NCBI GenBank assembly: GCA_903895005.1
Contig: CAITSH010000072.1
Coordinates: 1 to 7,057, forward strand
Length of the DNA: 7,057 bases
Reading direction: 5' to 3'
Origin: an uncultured Pseudomonadota bacterium
GTDB taxonomy: Bacteria; Pseudomonadota; Gammaproteobacteria; Burkholderiales; SG8-39
In this document: piece after piece, positions 1 through 6,611 of the stretch
How the letters are laid out: each line of letters starts with the position of its first letter
Numbering within the stretch: the first letter of the stretch is position 1
Position numbers and translations under genes: made by a program
Notes under the pieces: generated by a model
What the model was told of the DNA's origin: nothing
The model's input: only the letters and a program-made list of their open reading frames with translations
Databases searched by the model: none

Positions 1-1067
1 ATCCCCAGGGAAATCCGGCGGCGTTCCTCGTCGATCTCGAGGATCATGACTTCGACTTCGTCGCCCAGTTGCACAACCTTGGACGGATGGACGTTCTTGT
101 TGGTCCAGTCCATCTCGGACACGTGCACCAGGCCCTCGATGCCCTGCTCGACTTCGACGAACGCGCCGTAGTCGGTGAGGTTGGTGACCTTGCCGAACAG
201 GCGCGTGCTGGTCGGGTAACGGCGCGACAGGCCCACCCACGGGTCCTCGCCCAGTTGCTTCATTCCAAGCGAAACACGGTTCTTTTCCTGGTCGAACTTG
301 AGGATCTTGGCCGTGACTTCGTCGCCGACAGCCAGCACTTCGGACGGGTGCTTCACACGACGCCATGCAAGGTCGGTGATGTGCAGCAGGCCGTCGATGC
401 CACCCAGGTCGACGAATGCGCCGTAATCGGTGATGTTCTTGACGATGCCCTTGACCACCGCGCCCTCGGACAGGGTTTGCAGCAGTTTCTGACGCTCTTC
501 ACCCTGGCTTGCCTCAAGCACCGCGCGGCGCGACACCACCACGGTGGTGCGCTTGCGGTCGAGCTTGATGACCTTGAACTCCATTTCCTTGCCCTCAAAG
601 GGCGTGGTGTCCTTGACCGGGCGGATATCGACAAGCGAGCCGGGCAGGAAGGCGCGGATGCCGTTGGTCATGACGGTCAGGCCGCCCTTGACCTTGCCGC
701 TGATCAGGCCGGAGACGAGCGCGCCCGTTTCCATGGCTTTTTCAAGATCCATCCAGGCGGCGAGACGCTTGGCCTTGTCGCGCGACAGGCGGGTTTCGCC
801 GAAGCCGTCTTCGAGGGCTTCGATGCAGACCGAGACGAAGTCGCCCGGTTTGGCTTCGATTTCGCCTTTGTCATTGCGGAATTCTTCGAGTGCGACGAAC
901 GACTCGGACTTGAGGCCGGCGTTGATCACGACGAAATTCATGTCGACACGGACCACCTCACCGGTGATCACTTCCCCGACACGCATTTCCTTGCGCGTCA
1001 GGCTGTCTTCAAACATTGCCGCAAAACTTTCCATGTCGGAAGGTGCGGACGTGGCTACGTTGGACAT
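1..1067 (-). CDS. rpsA: 30S ribosomal protein S1 (N-terminal part, runs off the window)
   Basis: Ribosomal protein S1 binds the 30S subunit through S2 and holds mRNA leaders during initiation. The window shows 355 codons of a protein usually about 560-570 residues long; the C-terminal repeats lie beyond base 1. Four S1/OB-type repeats are visible, at about residues 30-95, 115-180, 200-268 and 285-355. Repeats 3 and 4 carry near-identical cores, [20 protein letters not shown] (209-230 region) and [20 protein letters not shown] (295-315 region); repeats 1 and 2 are the divergent ribosome-binding type, as in the family. The start is the ATG at 1067-1065, preceded by AGG at 1075-1073 with a 5-base spacer; it gives the usual short tail before [18 protein letters not shown] second in-frame ATG at codon 12 is less likely. 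It is last in the operon order, 113 bases after cmk, and may have its own promoter. Identification is very secure. Confidence 0.97.
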   Translation of the reverse strand, partial: MSNVATSAPSDMESFAAMFEDSLTRKEMRVGEVITGEVVRVDMNFVVINAGLKSESFVALEEFRNDKGEIEAKPGDFVSVCIEALEDGFGETRLSRDKAKRLAAWMDLEKAMETGALVSGLISGKVKGGLTVMTNGIRAFLPGSLVDIRPVKDTTPFEGKEMEFKVIKLDRKRTTVVVSRRAVLEASQGEERQKLLQTLSEGAVVKGIVKNITDYGAFVDLGGIDGLLHITDLAWRRVKHPSEVLAVGDEVTAKILKFDQEKNRVSLGMKQLGEDPWVGLSRRYPTSTRLFGKVTNLTDYGAFVEVEQGIEGLVHVSEMDWTNKNVHPSKVVQLGDEVEVMILEIDEERRRISLG

Positions 1068-1080
1068 AAGTACCTGCTTT

Positions 1081-1101
1081 AAAAACCGCCAGTTACAGCG
1101 G
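1081..1101 (-). terminator. short GC hairpin with U-run in the rpsA leader (attenuator-like, weak)
   Basis: On the minus strand, CCGC (1101-1098) can pair with GCGG (1089-1086), with one further U-G pair and a 6-base loop. Five T residues (1085-1081) follow directly. This has the form of a weak intrinsic terminator or attenuator between cmk and rpsA, ending about 13 bases before the rpsA ATG. The stem is short, so it may only be a leader structure controlling S1 translation, or chance. E. coli rpsA is autoregulated through structured leader hairpins, but no homology to those is claimed. Confidence 0.25.
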
Positions 1102-1180
1102 GTCAGTTAACAAACCGGCATCGTCGCCTGCGGATCAGCCGCAAGGTCGCCAATGCCACCGTTTTGCTGCGTTTTGCCTT

Positions 1181-1849
1181 TTAGTTTTTTGCTGCAACGT
1201 TCCGGTACCAGTCTAGGATCAGTTGGGCAACCTCTTGAATTCCAAGAGATGTACTGTCCAGAAGCCTGGCATCGGGCGTTTGTGCGAGTGGTGCAACGCT
1301 GCGATTAGCATCGCGCGCATCGCGTTCGCGCAACTCCGACAAAAGGACGGCGATGTTAGCAGGGATTCCTTTTTGTTTCAACTGTTTATACCTGCGGTTC
1401 GCACGCGCTTCGGCCGTCGCGGTAAGGAACACCTTGAGGCGCGCATCGGGGAATACCACCGACCCCATGTCACGCCCGTCAGCAACCAGGCCGGGCGATA
1501 CCCGGTAGTCACGCTGGCGCTGGAGCAAAGCCGACCTCACCCCCGGCAGGGCTGCCACCCTGGAGGCCCCCAAACCAATGGCCTCGGCCCGAATCTGGTC
1601 GGTAACCTGCTCGCCTCCAAGCCAGATCTTGCCTGCCTCGAACCGCGCATCAAGCCGTAGCGCGATCTCCTGTAATTGTGCTTCAGAATCAAAGGCAATC
1701 CCAGATTTTTGCGCAGCAAGGGCCACCAGGCGATACAGCGCGCCGCTGTCCAGGTAATGGAACCCCAGAGCCTTCGCAACGATCTCGGCGATAGTCCCCT
1801 TGCCCGAAGCCGTCGGACCATCTATCGCAATGACCGGGGCCGCGCTCAT
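1181..1849 (-). CDS. cmk: cytidylate kinase (CMP/dCMP kinase)
   Basis: Cytosolic nucleoside monophosphate kinase that phosphorylates CMP and dCMP with ATP to salvage pyrimidine nucleotides. At 222 residues it is a normal short bacterial Cmk. Visible signatures: the P-loop GPTASGKGT at 11-19; the LDSGALYR substrate-binding segment at 33-40; [15 protein letters not shown] at about 122-136, with the conserved GRD; and the lid [10 protein letters not shown] at 174-183, followed by LLDSTSLGI (196-204), which matches the family's LDST end motif. The ATG at 1849 overlaps the aroA stop as ATGA, so translation is probably coupled to aroA; a GAGG lies about 10 bases upstream inside aroA. The gene precedes rpsA, the standard cmk-rpsA pairing of proteobacteria, and probably contains an rpsA promoter within its coding sequence. 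Nothing is missing or truncated. Confidence 0.97.
   Translation of the reverse strand: MSAAPVIAIDGPTASGKGTIAEIVAKALGFHYLDSGALYRLVALAAQKSGIAFDSEAQLQEIALRLDARFEAGKIWLGGEQVTDQIRAEAIGLGASRVAALPGVRSALLQRQRDYRVSPGLVADGRDMGSVVFPDARLKVFLTATAEARANRRYKQLKQKGIPANIAVLLSELRERDARDANRSVAPLAQTPDARLLDSTSLGIQEVAQLILDWYRNVAAKN
1353..1381 (-). promoter_or_regulatory. candidate sigma70 promoter inside cmk, directed at rpsA
   Basis: On the minus strand TTGAAA (1381-1376; 5 of 6 to the -35 consensus) is followed after exactly 17 bases by TAACAT (1358-1353; 4 of 6 to the -10 consensus). The stretch is AT-rich compared with the surrounding GC-rich coding sequence. A start near 1346 would give a leader of about 280 bases before the rpsA ATG. 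Highly expressed rpsA needs more transcript than the biosynthetic genes above it, so an internal promoter makes sense. The call rests on consensus matching only. Confidence 0.4.
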
Positions 1850-3183
1850 CTCTGCGAAACCTCTTCAAGCACCTGAAAATATTCAGGAAATGTCTTTGCC
1901 ACGCAGCCCGGATCATTAATTCTGACAGCCACGCCGCCCAGCGCGGCAAGGGAAAAGCACATCGCCATCCGGTGATCATCATAAGTATCGATCGTCGCCG
2001 CATGCAACTGTGCCAAATCCGCGGTGGGCGTCACGCGCAACCAGTCAGGCCCCTCTTCCGCACCGGCGCCAAGTTTTCGCAATTCCGTCGCCATGGCGGC
2101 GATCCGGTCGGTTTCCTTAACCCGCCAGCTGGCTATGTTACGCAGCGTGCAGGGGCCGTCGGCAAACAGGGCCGCCACCGCCAGCGTCATTGCCGCATCC
2201 GGAATGTGATTGAAATCCGCGTCGAAGGCCTTGAGCTTGCCCCTTTCCATGGCGGCCGCCGAAGCCCCCGCCTCAATCCAGTTTTCGCCCATCGTGATCC
2301 TGGCGCCCATCGCCTCCATCGCCTCGGCGAAGCGCACGTCTCCCTGGACGCTGCCCCTGCCCACCCCCTCGACACGCACCGGTCCGCCTCCACGCAAGGC
2401 ACTGATGGCGCCCGCAGCGATGAAATACGAGGCCGAGGATGCGTCCCCCTCGACCCAAAGGTCGCCGGCCCCCTGGTAGCGCGATGCAGCCGGCACGGTG
2501 AACGCCGACCAGCCCTCCCGCTCCACCACCACGCCAAACCGCGCCATCGTGTTGAGCGTAATGGCCACATAGGGCTTGGAAATCAACTCACCTTGCACCG
2601 AGACCGTCATACGCTCGCCGGTCAGCGGCAGGGCCATCAGCAAGGCGCTGAGGAACTGGCTGGACACATCGCCACGCACGCTGACCCGGCCGCCCGGCTC
2701 AATCGCGCCTGCGTGCATCGCCAGCGGCGGATAGCCCTCGGCACCGAGATACTCAATATGAGCGCCCAGCGCCCGCAACGCCGTCACCAGGTCGCCGATC
2801 GGCCGCTCGTGCATGCGCGGCACCCCGGAGAGGCGGTACTCGCCGCCGCACAAGGCCAGTGCCGCGGTCAAGGGGCGAAATGCGGTGCCCGCGTTCCCCA
2901 AAAATAAGTCTGCGGCCTTCACCGTGAACGGTCCGCCTGTGCCCTCAACGGAAATCACGCCGTCCGGTTGCTGTGCGAGCGAGACACCGAGCTTGCCAAG
3001 GGCCGCGAGCATGACGCCGGTGTCGTCCGATGCGAGCAGGCCGTGAAGCCGCGTTTGCCCCGTCGCGAGCGCGGCCAGCAGCAACGCACGATTCGAGATG
3101 CTCTTGGAACCGGGCAGGCGCACCGTCCCGGCGATATTGCGAATCGGCTGAAGGTCCAGGTAGTCCACGTCGGGGGCGCGCAA
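1846..3183 (-). CDS. aroA: 3-phosphoshikimate 1-carboxyvinyltransferase (EPSP synthase)
   Basis: Transfers the enolpyruvyl group of PEP to shikimate-3-phosphate, the sixth step of the shikimate pathway. Motifs (numbered from the TTG start): [10 protein letters not shown] (23-32) with the phosphate-binding Lys27; [10 protein letters not shown] (95-104); [10 protein letters not shown] (123-132); SSQFLSALL (174-182); the catalytic Asp329 in HIPDAAM; Glu357 in VKETDR (355-360); and YDDHRMAM (401-408). Gly99 and Pro104 in the NAGTAFRP motif indicate the class I, glyphosate-sensitive type; this is inferred from the motif. Length of about 440 residues is normal. The start is uncertain: TTG at 3183 has AGAAG about 9 bases upstream, whereas GTG at 3168-3166 would give the family-typical N-terminus M-DYLDL but lacks a clear ribosome site. 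The gene lies 3 bases after tyrA in the same reading frame and overlaps cmk by 4 bases. Confidence 0.97.
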   Translation of the reverse strand: MRAPDVDYLDLQPIRNIAGTVRLPGSKSISNRALLLAALATGQTRLHGLLASDDTGVMLAALGKLGVSLAQQPDGVISVEGTGGPFTVKAADLFLGNAGTAFRPLTAALALCGGEYRLSGVPRMHERPIGDLVTALRALGAHIEYLGAEGYPPLAMHAGAIEPGGRVSVRGDVSSQFLSALLMALPLTGERMTVSVQGELISKPYVAITLNTMARFGVVVEREGWSAFTVPAASRYQGAGDLWVEGDASSASYFIAAGAISALRGGGPVRVEGVGRGSVQGDVRFAEAMEAMGARITMGENWIEAGASAAAMERGKLKAFDADFNHIPDAAMTLAVAALFADGPCTLRNIASWRVKETDRIAAMATELRKLGAGAEEGPDWLRVTPTADLAQLHAATIDTYDDHRMAMCFSLAALGGVAVRINDPGCVAKTFPEYFQVLEEVSQR

Positions 3184-3186
3184 CGC

Positions 3187-4062
3187 CTACTGCTTCTTGA
3201 GCCAGCCGTCGCGCGCGGTACGCGCGCGCTCGAACACCGCTTCGAGCGCCGCGGCATCACCGGATTCGAGCATGCCCTGCAACCGGGCAAGCTGCGCCTG
3301 GTAACGCTGGAGTTCGACAAGTATTGCGGTCTTGTTCGATATACAAATGTCACGCCACATTTCCGGGTGGCTCGACGCAATGCGCGTGAAATCACGGAAT
3401 CCGCTCGCCGCAAAATCAAACAAGGTACCCGCGTTGTCGTGCAGCGCCACGTCATGCACCAGGGCGTACGCCAGTAAATGAGGCAGGTGGCTGACCGCTG
3501 CAAACACGGCGTCGTGCTCGGCCGGTTGCATGGTGCGCAGTTCGGCACCGCAGGCAAGCCAGGCTGCTCGCACACGTTCGACCGCGCTGGCGGTGGTTTC
3601 AGGGAGGGGCGTCAACACCACCTTGCGCCCCCTGTACAACTCGGCGCGCGCCGCGGCGGCACCACTGTTCTCGGCACCGGCGATCGGGTGCGCCGGTACG
3701 AACTGCGAAAGCTTCGCGCCGAGGCAGGCGCGTGCCAGGGCGACCACGTCCTGTTTGGTGCTGCCGCCATCGGTCACGACGCAACCCGGCGCAAGCCGCG
3801 GCGCGATGGCGCGCAAAACGCCTTCTGTCTGTGCAACGGGCACTGCCACCATAATCATGTCCGCACTGGCAACTGCAGCGGCGTCAGTCGCCACCTCGTC
3901 GATGATTCCAAGTGCCCGCGCCTTGTCGAGGTTGGAAGCGGAGCGACCGACACCGATCACCCGCCCCACGACACCGGCCTGCTTGAGCGCAAGCGCGAAC
4001 GAGCCGCCGATAAGACCCACGCCGATAACGGCCAGGGTATTGACGCGAAACGCGGCTGTCAT
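3187..4062 (-). CDS. tyrA: prephenate/arogenate dehydrogenase (cyclohexadienyl dehydrogenase)
   Basis: Oxidatively decarboxylates prephenate (to 4-hydroxyphenylpyruvate) or arogenate (to tyrosine). The protein has 291 residues. The N-terminal Rossmann fold shows VIGVGLIGGSFALALK (12-27). Catalytic and substrate motifs follow: FVPAHPIAGAENSG (121-134) with the conserved His125, SHLPHLLAYAL (191-201), and GFRDFTRIASSHPEMWRDI (221-239). The second beta strand ends GVGRSASN (37-44) without an acidic residue, which favours NADP+ over strict NAD+ use (inference). The ATG at 4062 is preferred to an upstream in-frame GTG (4083) because GGTGGA lies about 4 bases before the ATG and the protein then starts just before the first beta strand, as is usual. 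There is no C-terminal ACT domain. The TAG stop is in frame with aroA three bases downstream. hisC lies upstream and aroA downstream. Confidence 0.96.
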   Translation of the reverse strand: MTAAFRVNTLAVIGVGLIGGSFALALKQAGVVGRVIGVGRSASNLDKARALGIIDEVATDAAAVASADMIMVAVPVAQTEGVLRAIAPRLAPGCVVTDGGSTKQDVVALARACLGAKLSQFVPAHPIAGAENSGAAAARAELYRGRKVVLTPLPETTASAVERVRAAWLACGAELRTMQPAEHDAVFAAVSHLPHLLAYALVHDVALHDNAGTLFDFAASGFRDFTRIASSHPEMWRDICISNKTAILVELQRYQAQLARLQGMLESGDAAALEAVFERARTARDGWLKKQ

Positions 4063-4181
4063 CGAGTCCACCCACAGCAGCACACCGATGCCATAGGCTG
4101 GAAACGCCCGTCTGGCGCGGCTTTCCAGCCGGTTGTCATGTCGCGGTCAACTTCCCCGGCACGCGTTGCGCCCACCACCAT
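4059..4181 (-). CDS. small ORF bridging hisC and tyrA (40 codons, function unknown)
   Basis: This open frame fills the hisC-tyrA spacer exactly. Its ATG (4181-4179) overlaps the hisC stop as TGATG, and its TGA (4061-4059) overlaps the tyrA start as ATGA. GAAGG (4190-4186) sits 4 bases before the ATG and is a reasonable ribosome site. The peptide begins MVVGATRAGEVDRDM and ends CCCGWTR; it has no recognised domain, signal peptide or membrane segment. An internal ATG lies at codon 15. It could be a coupling cistron that carries ribosomes from hisC to tyrA, a real small protein, or a chance frame in GC-rich DNA. The strong stem-loop at 4096-4130 lies inside it, so ribosomes translating it would open that structure. 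No homolog is known to me. Confidence 0.3.
   Translation of the reverse strand: MVVGATRAGEVDRDMTTGWKAAPDGRFQPMASVCCCGWTR
4096..4130 (-). other. strong stem-loop upstream of tyrA
   Basis: GGCTGGAAA (4096-4104) and TTTCCAGCC (4122-4130) are a perfect 9-bp inverted repeat. Inside the 17-base loop, CGCC (4105-4108) can pair with GGCG (4114-4117). No T-run follows on either strand, so it is not a standard intrinsic terminator. It ends about 34 bases before the tyrA ATG and could affect mRNA processing or tyrA translation. The repeat is seen directly; the role is inference. Confidence 0.55.
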
Positions 4182-5284
4182 CAGGCCTTCAAGGCCTTGG
4201 CCAGTGCCGCAAGAAACCGGTCGTTCTCCTGGGGCAGGCCGATGGTGACGCGAAGATGCTCCGGCATTTCGTAGCCGCCCCCGACCGGGCGCACGATCAC
4301 GCCCTGGCGCAACAGTTTCTGGAACACCGCAGCAGCGTCACCGACCTTGATCGTGAGGAAATTGGCGAACGATGGAATGTAATCAAGGCCGAGCTTTTTG
4401 CTGCCGGCGACAAGTTGCGCCATGCCCGAGCGGTTGTTTTCGTAGCTGCGCGTAATGAAATCGGCGTCATCGAGTGCGGCGATCGCAGCCGCCTGCCCGA
4501 CACTGTTGACGTTGAACGGCGCACGCACCCGGTTGACCATGTCGCACACCTGTGGGTCGGCCAGCATGTAGCCGACGCGCAAGCCGGCAAGGCCGTGAAT
4601 CTTGGCGAAGGTGCGCGTGATAACGAGGTTAGGAAATACCTTCAACCAGGCCACTGTATCGACGCGCAACTCGGCGGGCAGAAAATCGTTGTAAGCCTCG
4701 TCCAGCACGACGATCACGTCCTTGGGCACGCGCGCGATGAACGCCTTCAGTTCGTCGTAAGGCAGGAAGGTGCCCGTCGGGTTGTTCGGGTTCGCGATGA
4801 ATACCAGCCGGGTATCGGCGCGAATGGCGGCAAGCATGGCCTCCAGGTCATGACCAAACTGCTTCGCCGCAACCCTGATGCCGGTGGCGCCGCGCGCCTG
4901 GGTTGCCAGGGGGTACACGGCAAAGCAGTGCTGTGAATAAATCGCGCTCGTCTCGCGCGACAAGAACGCCATCGCGAGGTATTCCAGCAGGTCGTTGGAC
5001 CCGTTGCCCAGCACCACCGATTCGCTGCTGACGCCAAAACGCTTCGAGAGCGCCGCCTTGAGCGCAAAGCCGTTGCCATCCGGGTAAATGTGGATGTCAT
5101 GCAGCGCGGCGGCCATGGCCGCGCGCGCCTTGTCGCCGCAACCGAGCGGGTTTTCATTCGAGGCGAGTTTGACGATGTCTGATTCGGCGATGCCCAGCTC
5201 CCGGGCCACCTCGGACACCGGTTTGCCCGGCTGGTAGGGCGCGATGGCGCGCACATAAGCCGGCGCGAGTGTGGAGAAATCCAT
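4181..5284 (-). CDS. hisC: histidinol-phosphate aminotransferase, likely also aromatic aminotransferase
   Basis: PLP-dependent class I/II aminotransferase that converts imidazole-acetol phosphate and glutamate to histidinol phosphate. Enzymes of this subgroup next to pheA and tyrA often also transaminate phenylpyruvate, 4-hydroxyphenylpyruvate or prephenate. The 367 residues are a normal length. Signatures: NENPLG (43-48); GNGSNDLLEYL (93-103); ANPNNPTG (164-171); DEAYNDF (195-201); Lys228 in TRTFAKIHGLAGLRVGY (223-239), the Schiff-base lysine; and the C-terminal HLRVTIG (343-349) with the substrate-binding Arg345. The residue before the lysine is Ala where many relatives have Ser. The ATG at 5284 has AAGGG about 8 bases upstream, a good ribosome site. 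It follows pheA by 140 bases, and its stop overlaps the ATG of a small bridging frame leading to tyrA. It is probably a second hisC copy (hisC2) separate from the his operon, but that cannot be seen here. Confidence 0.95.
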   Translation of the reverse strand: MDFSTLAPAYVRAIAPYQPGKPVSEVARELGIAESDIVKLASNENPLGCGDKARAAMAAALHDIHIYPDGNGFALKAALSKRFGVSSESVVLGNGSNDLLEYLAMAFLSRETSAIYSQHCFAVYPLATQARGATGIRVAAKQFGHDLEAMLAAIRADTRLVFIANPNNPTGTFLPYDELKAFIARVPKDVIVVLDEAYNDFLPAELRVDTVAWLKVFPNLVITRTFAKIHGLAGLRVGYMLADPQVCDMVNRVRAPFNVNSVGQAAAIAALDDADFITRSYENNRSGMAQLVAGSKKLGLDYIPSFANFLTIKVGDAAAVFQKLLRQGVIVRPVGGGYEMPEHLRVTIGLPQENDRFLAALAKALKA

Positions 5285-5388
5285 GAACTAACCCTTTTCA
5301 GAACTGGTTACGCGATGGTCTTGCCATCGACTATGTTGTGCGGTGTCGACCTGATTTGACCTGCGCCCCGGATTCACCTGGTCAGCAC

Positions 5389-5421
5389 GGGTCGAATCAG
5401 ATCCTGCAGATCTGCCGACCC
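5389..5421 (-). other. stem-loop directly after the pheA stop codon
   Basis: GGGTCG (5389-5394) pairs with CGACCC (5416-5421) and CAGATC (5398-5403) with GATCTG (5409-5414), separated by a small 3-by-1 internal loop and capped by a 5-base loop, giving 12 base pairs. It begins 3 bases after the pheA TAG. No T-run follows on the minus strand, so it is more likely a processing or stability element than a terminator. A smaller perfect 6-bp hairpin lies at 5313-5329, before the hisC ribosome site. The rest of the 140-base spacer shows no convincing gene or promoter. Confidence 0.5.
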
Positions 5422-5424
5422 CGC

Positions 5425-6507
5425 CTAATGCACCGCCGATGGATACGAACCGAACACCTTCAAAAACGGCGCCAGCGATTTGAGTTCGGCGATCGCGCGT
5501 CCGACGTTGGCGTCATTCTGGTGACCCAGCAGGTCGACATAAAAATAGTACTCCCACTGCCCGGTACGCGAAGGCCGCGACTCGATGCGCGTCATGCTCA
5601 CGCCGTGCTTGGCCAGCGGTGTAAGCAACTCGTGCACCGCACCCGGACGGTTCGGGGCTGACATGACCAGCGAAGTATGGTCCTCGCCGGTCGGGCCCGA
5701 GTCCTGGGATCCGAGCACGAGAAAACGCGTCATGTTATTAGGTTCATCCTCGATATTTTCAGCCAGCATCTTCAAACCGTAGCGCTCGGCCGCGAGGCTC
5801 GGACCGATGGCCGCGGCCCCCGCTTCCGCCGCCGCGAGTCGCGCCGCCTCGGCGTTGCTCGCAACCGACACACGCTCCGCCCTCGGCAGGTGCTGCGACA
5901 GCCAATGCTGGCATTGTCCCAGTGACTGCGCGTGTGAATAGACGCGTTTGATGTCGGCCATCGCCGTATCCTTGACCATCAGGTTCTGGTGAACGCGCAG
6001 CACCACCTCTGCGCAGACTTTCAGCGGCGTCGTCAGCAGCAGGTCCAGCGTGCGCCCGATGGTGCCCTCGGTGGAGTTTTCCGCCGGCACAACGGCGTAG
6101 GCAGCGGCCCCGGTTTCAGCGGCATGAAACACCTCATCGAACGAAGCACACGGCAGCCCTTGCACCCCTGCCCCAAATTGCTTGACAAGCGCCATCTCGC
6201 TGAACGTCCCCTGCGGCCCCAGGTAGGCTACCGACAAGGGTAGTTCCAGGGCGCGGCAAGCCGACATGATTTCGGTGTAAATGCGCGCCAGCCCTTGATC
6301 CGGAATCGGCCCGGGATTGGCCGCTTTGACATTGCGCAACACCTCGGCCTCGCGCTCGGGGCGATACACCGGTCCGCCCTGCTTCAGATGGCCGATGCGC
6401 TGCGCGTGCGTGGCGCGTGCCGACAACAGCCTGAGCACTTCCTGGTCGATCGCGTCGATCGACTTGCGGTGATCGGCCAGTGTTTTGCCGGTTTCGTCCT
6501 CGTTCAT
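5425..6507 (-). CDS. pheA: bifunctional chorismate mutase / prephenate dehydratase (P-protein)
   Basis: Converts chorismate to prephenate and then to phenylpyruvate, the committed branch to phenylalanine. Domains in order over 360 residues: an AroQ-type helical chorismate mutase at about 8-90 (DAIDQEVLRLLSARATHAQRIGHLK pattern, with YRPEREAEVLRNV at 48-60); prephenate dehydratase at about 93-268, with AYLGPQGTFSE (94-104), VPAENSTEGTI (140-150) and the catalytic TRF at 260-262; and a C-terminal ACT domain at about 277-355, with GAVHELL (289-295) and ESRP (309-312), the phenylalanine-binding motifs. Feedback inhibition by phenylalanine is therefore expected. The ATG at 6507 is chosen over an in-frame TTG at 6522 because a perfect GAGGAG (6518-6513) lies 5 bases before the ATG and would fall inside the longer frame. 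It lies between serC and hisC. Confidence 0.97.
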   Translation of the reverse strand: MNEDETGKTLADHRKSIDAIDQEVLRLLSARATHAQRIGHLKQGGPVYRPEREAEVLRNVKAANPGPIPDQGLARIYTEIMSACRALELPLSVAYLGPQGTFSEMALVKQFGAGVQGLPCASFDEVFHAAETGAAAYAVVPAENSTEGTIGRTLDLLLTTPLKVCAEVVLRVHQNLMVKDTAMADIKRVYSHAQSLGQCQHWLSQHLPRAERVSVASNAEAARLAAAEAGAAAIGPSLAAERYGLKMLAENIEDEPNNMTRFLVLGSQDSGPTGEDHTSLVMSAPNRPGAVHELLTPLAKHGVSMTRIESRPSRTGQWEYYFYVDLLGHQNDANVGRAIAELKSLAPFLKVFGSYPSAVH

Positions 6508-6611
6508 CGTGACTCCTCGCAAGCCGCGAACGGCAGCGGATTTACCCAGGAGGCCAAGCCTTCCGGGGCTGCGTCTTTGGCTATACCAGCCATGTCAGCC
6601 ATCTCAACCAT
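6504..6611 (-). CDS. small ORF bridging serC and pheA (35 codons, function unknown)
   Basis: This open frame spans the whole serC-pheA spacer. Its ATG (6611-6609) lies inside the last codons of serC, 8 bases overlapping, and its TGA (6506-6504) overlaps the pheA start as ATGA. GAAG (6621-6618) lies 6 bases before the ATG, a weak ribosome site. The peptide begins [15 protein letters not shown] and ends PFAACEESR, with no recognised domain and no run of phenylalanine codons (only one Phe), so it does not look like a classical Phe attenuator leader. The first codons contain imperfect tandem repeats of ATGGCTG. It may be a coupling cistron, a small protein or a chance frame; it mirrors the small frame between hisC and tyrA. 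Confidence 0.28.
   Translation of the reverse strand: MVEMADMAGIAKDAAPEGLASWVNPLPFAACEESR
6513..6518 (-). promoter_or_regulatory. strong Shine-Dalgarno site deciding the pheA start
   Basis: GAGGAG on the minus strand with a 5-base spacer to the ATG at 6507-6505. It is the best ribosome site in the window, and it rules against the upstream TTG start at 6522, which would place the site within the coding sequence. Confidence 0.85.
6523..6564 (-). other. two small hairpins in the pheA leader
   Basis: On the minus strand, GGA-A-GGC (6564-6558) can pair with GCCTCC (6554-6549) with one bulged A and a 3-base loop, and GCCG (6534-6531) pairs with CGGC (6526-6523) around a TTCG tetraloop. The second ends 4 bases before the pheA Shine-Dalgarno site. 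Neither is followed by a T-run. They could modulate pheA translation, but such short stems are common in GC-rich DNA. Confidence 0.25.

Noticed and set aside
69..1082. 337-codon open frame on the plus strand across rpsA
   Set aside because: It is antisense to the clear S1 frame and shows no domain; long antisense frames are common opposite GC-rich, biased codons.
1232..1248. Inverted repeat CTCTTG-5-CAAGAG
   Set aside because: It lies in the cmk coding sequence with a 6-bp stem and no T-run; expected by chance.
1872..1887. Inverted repeat CCTGAA-4-TTCAGG
   Set aside because: It lies in conserved aroA codons for the [10 protein letters not shown] segment, with no further sign of function.
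1972..2907. 311-codon open frame on the plus strand across aroA
   Set aside because: Shadow of the aroA coding frame, rich in His/Arg/Gly with no recognisable family.
4063..4083. Longer tyrA N-terminus from GTG at 4083
   Set aside because: The added residues are not family-like, and GGTGGA lies at the right distance before the ATG at 4062.
3478..4936. Long plus-strand open frames (3478-4248 and 4133-4936) opposite tyrA and hisC
   Set aside because: Antisense shadows of well-identified genes; low-complexity composition and no supporting motif.
5285..5424. Open frame through the pheA-hisC spacer ending near the hisC ribosome site, and a 9-codon frame with ATG at 5316
   Set aside because: The first has no credible start codon with a ribosome site and the second is too short; unlike the other two spacers there is no stop/start overlap.
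6508..6522. Longer pheA N-terminus from TTG at 6522
   Set aside because: It would bury the perfect GAGGAG ribosome site inside the coding sequence; the ATG at 6507 is far better supported.
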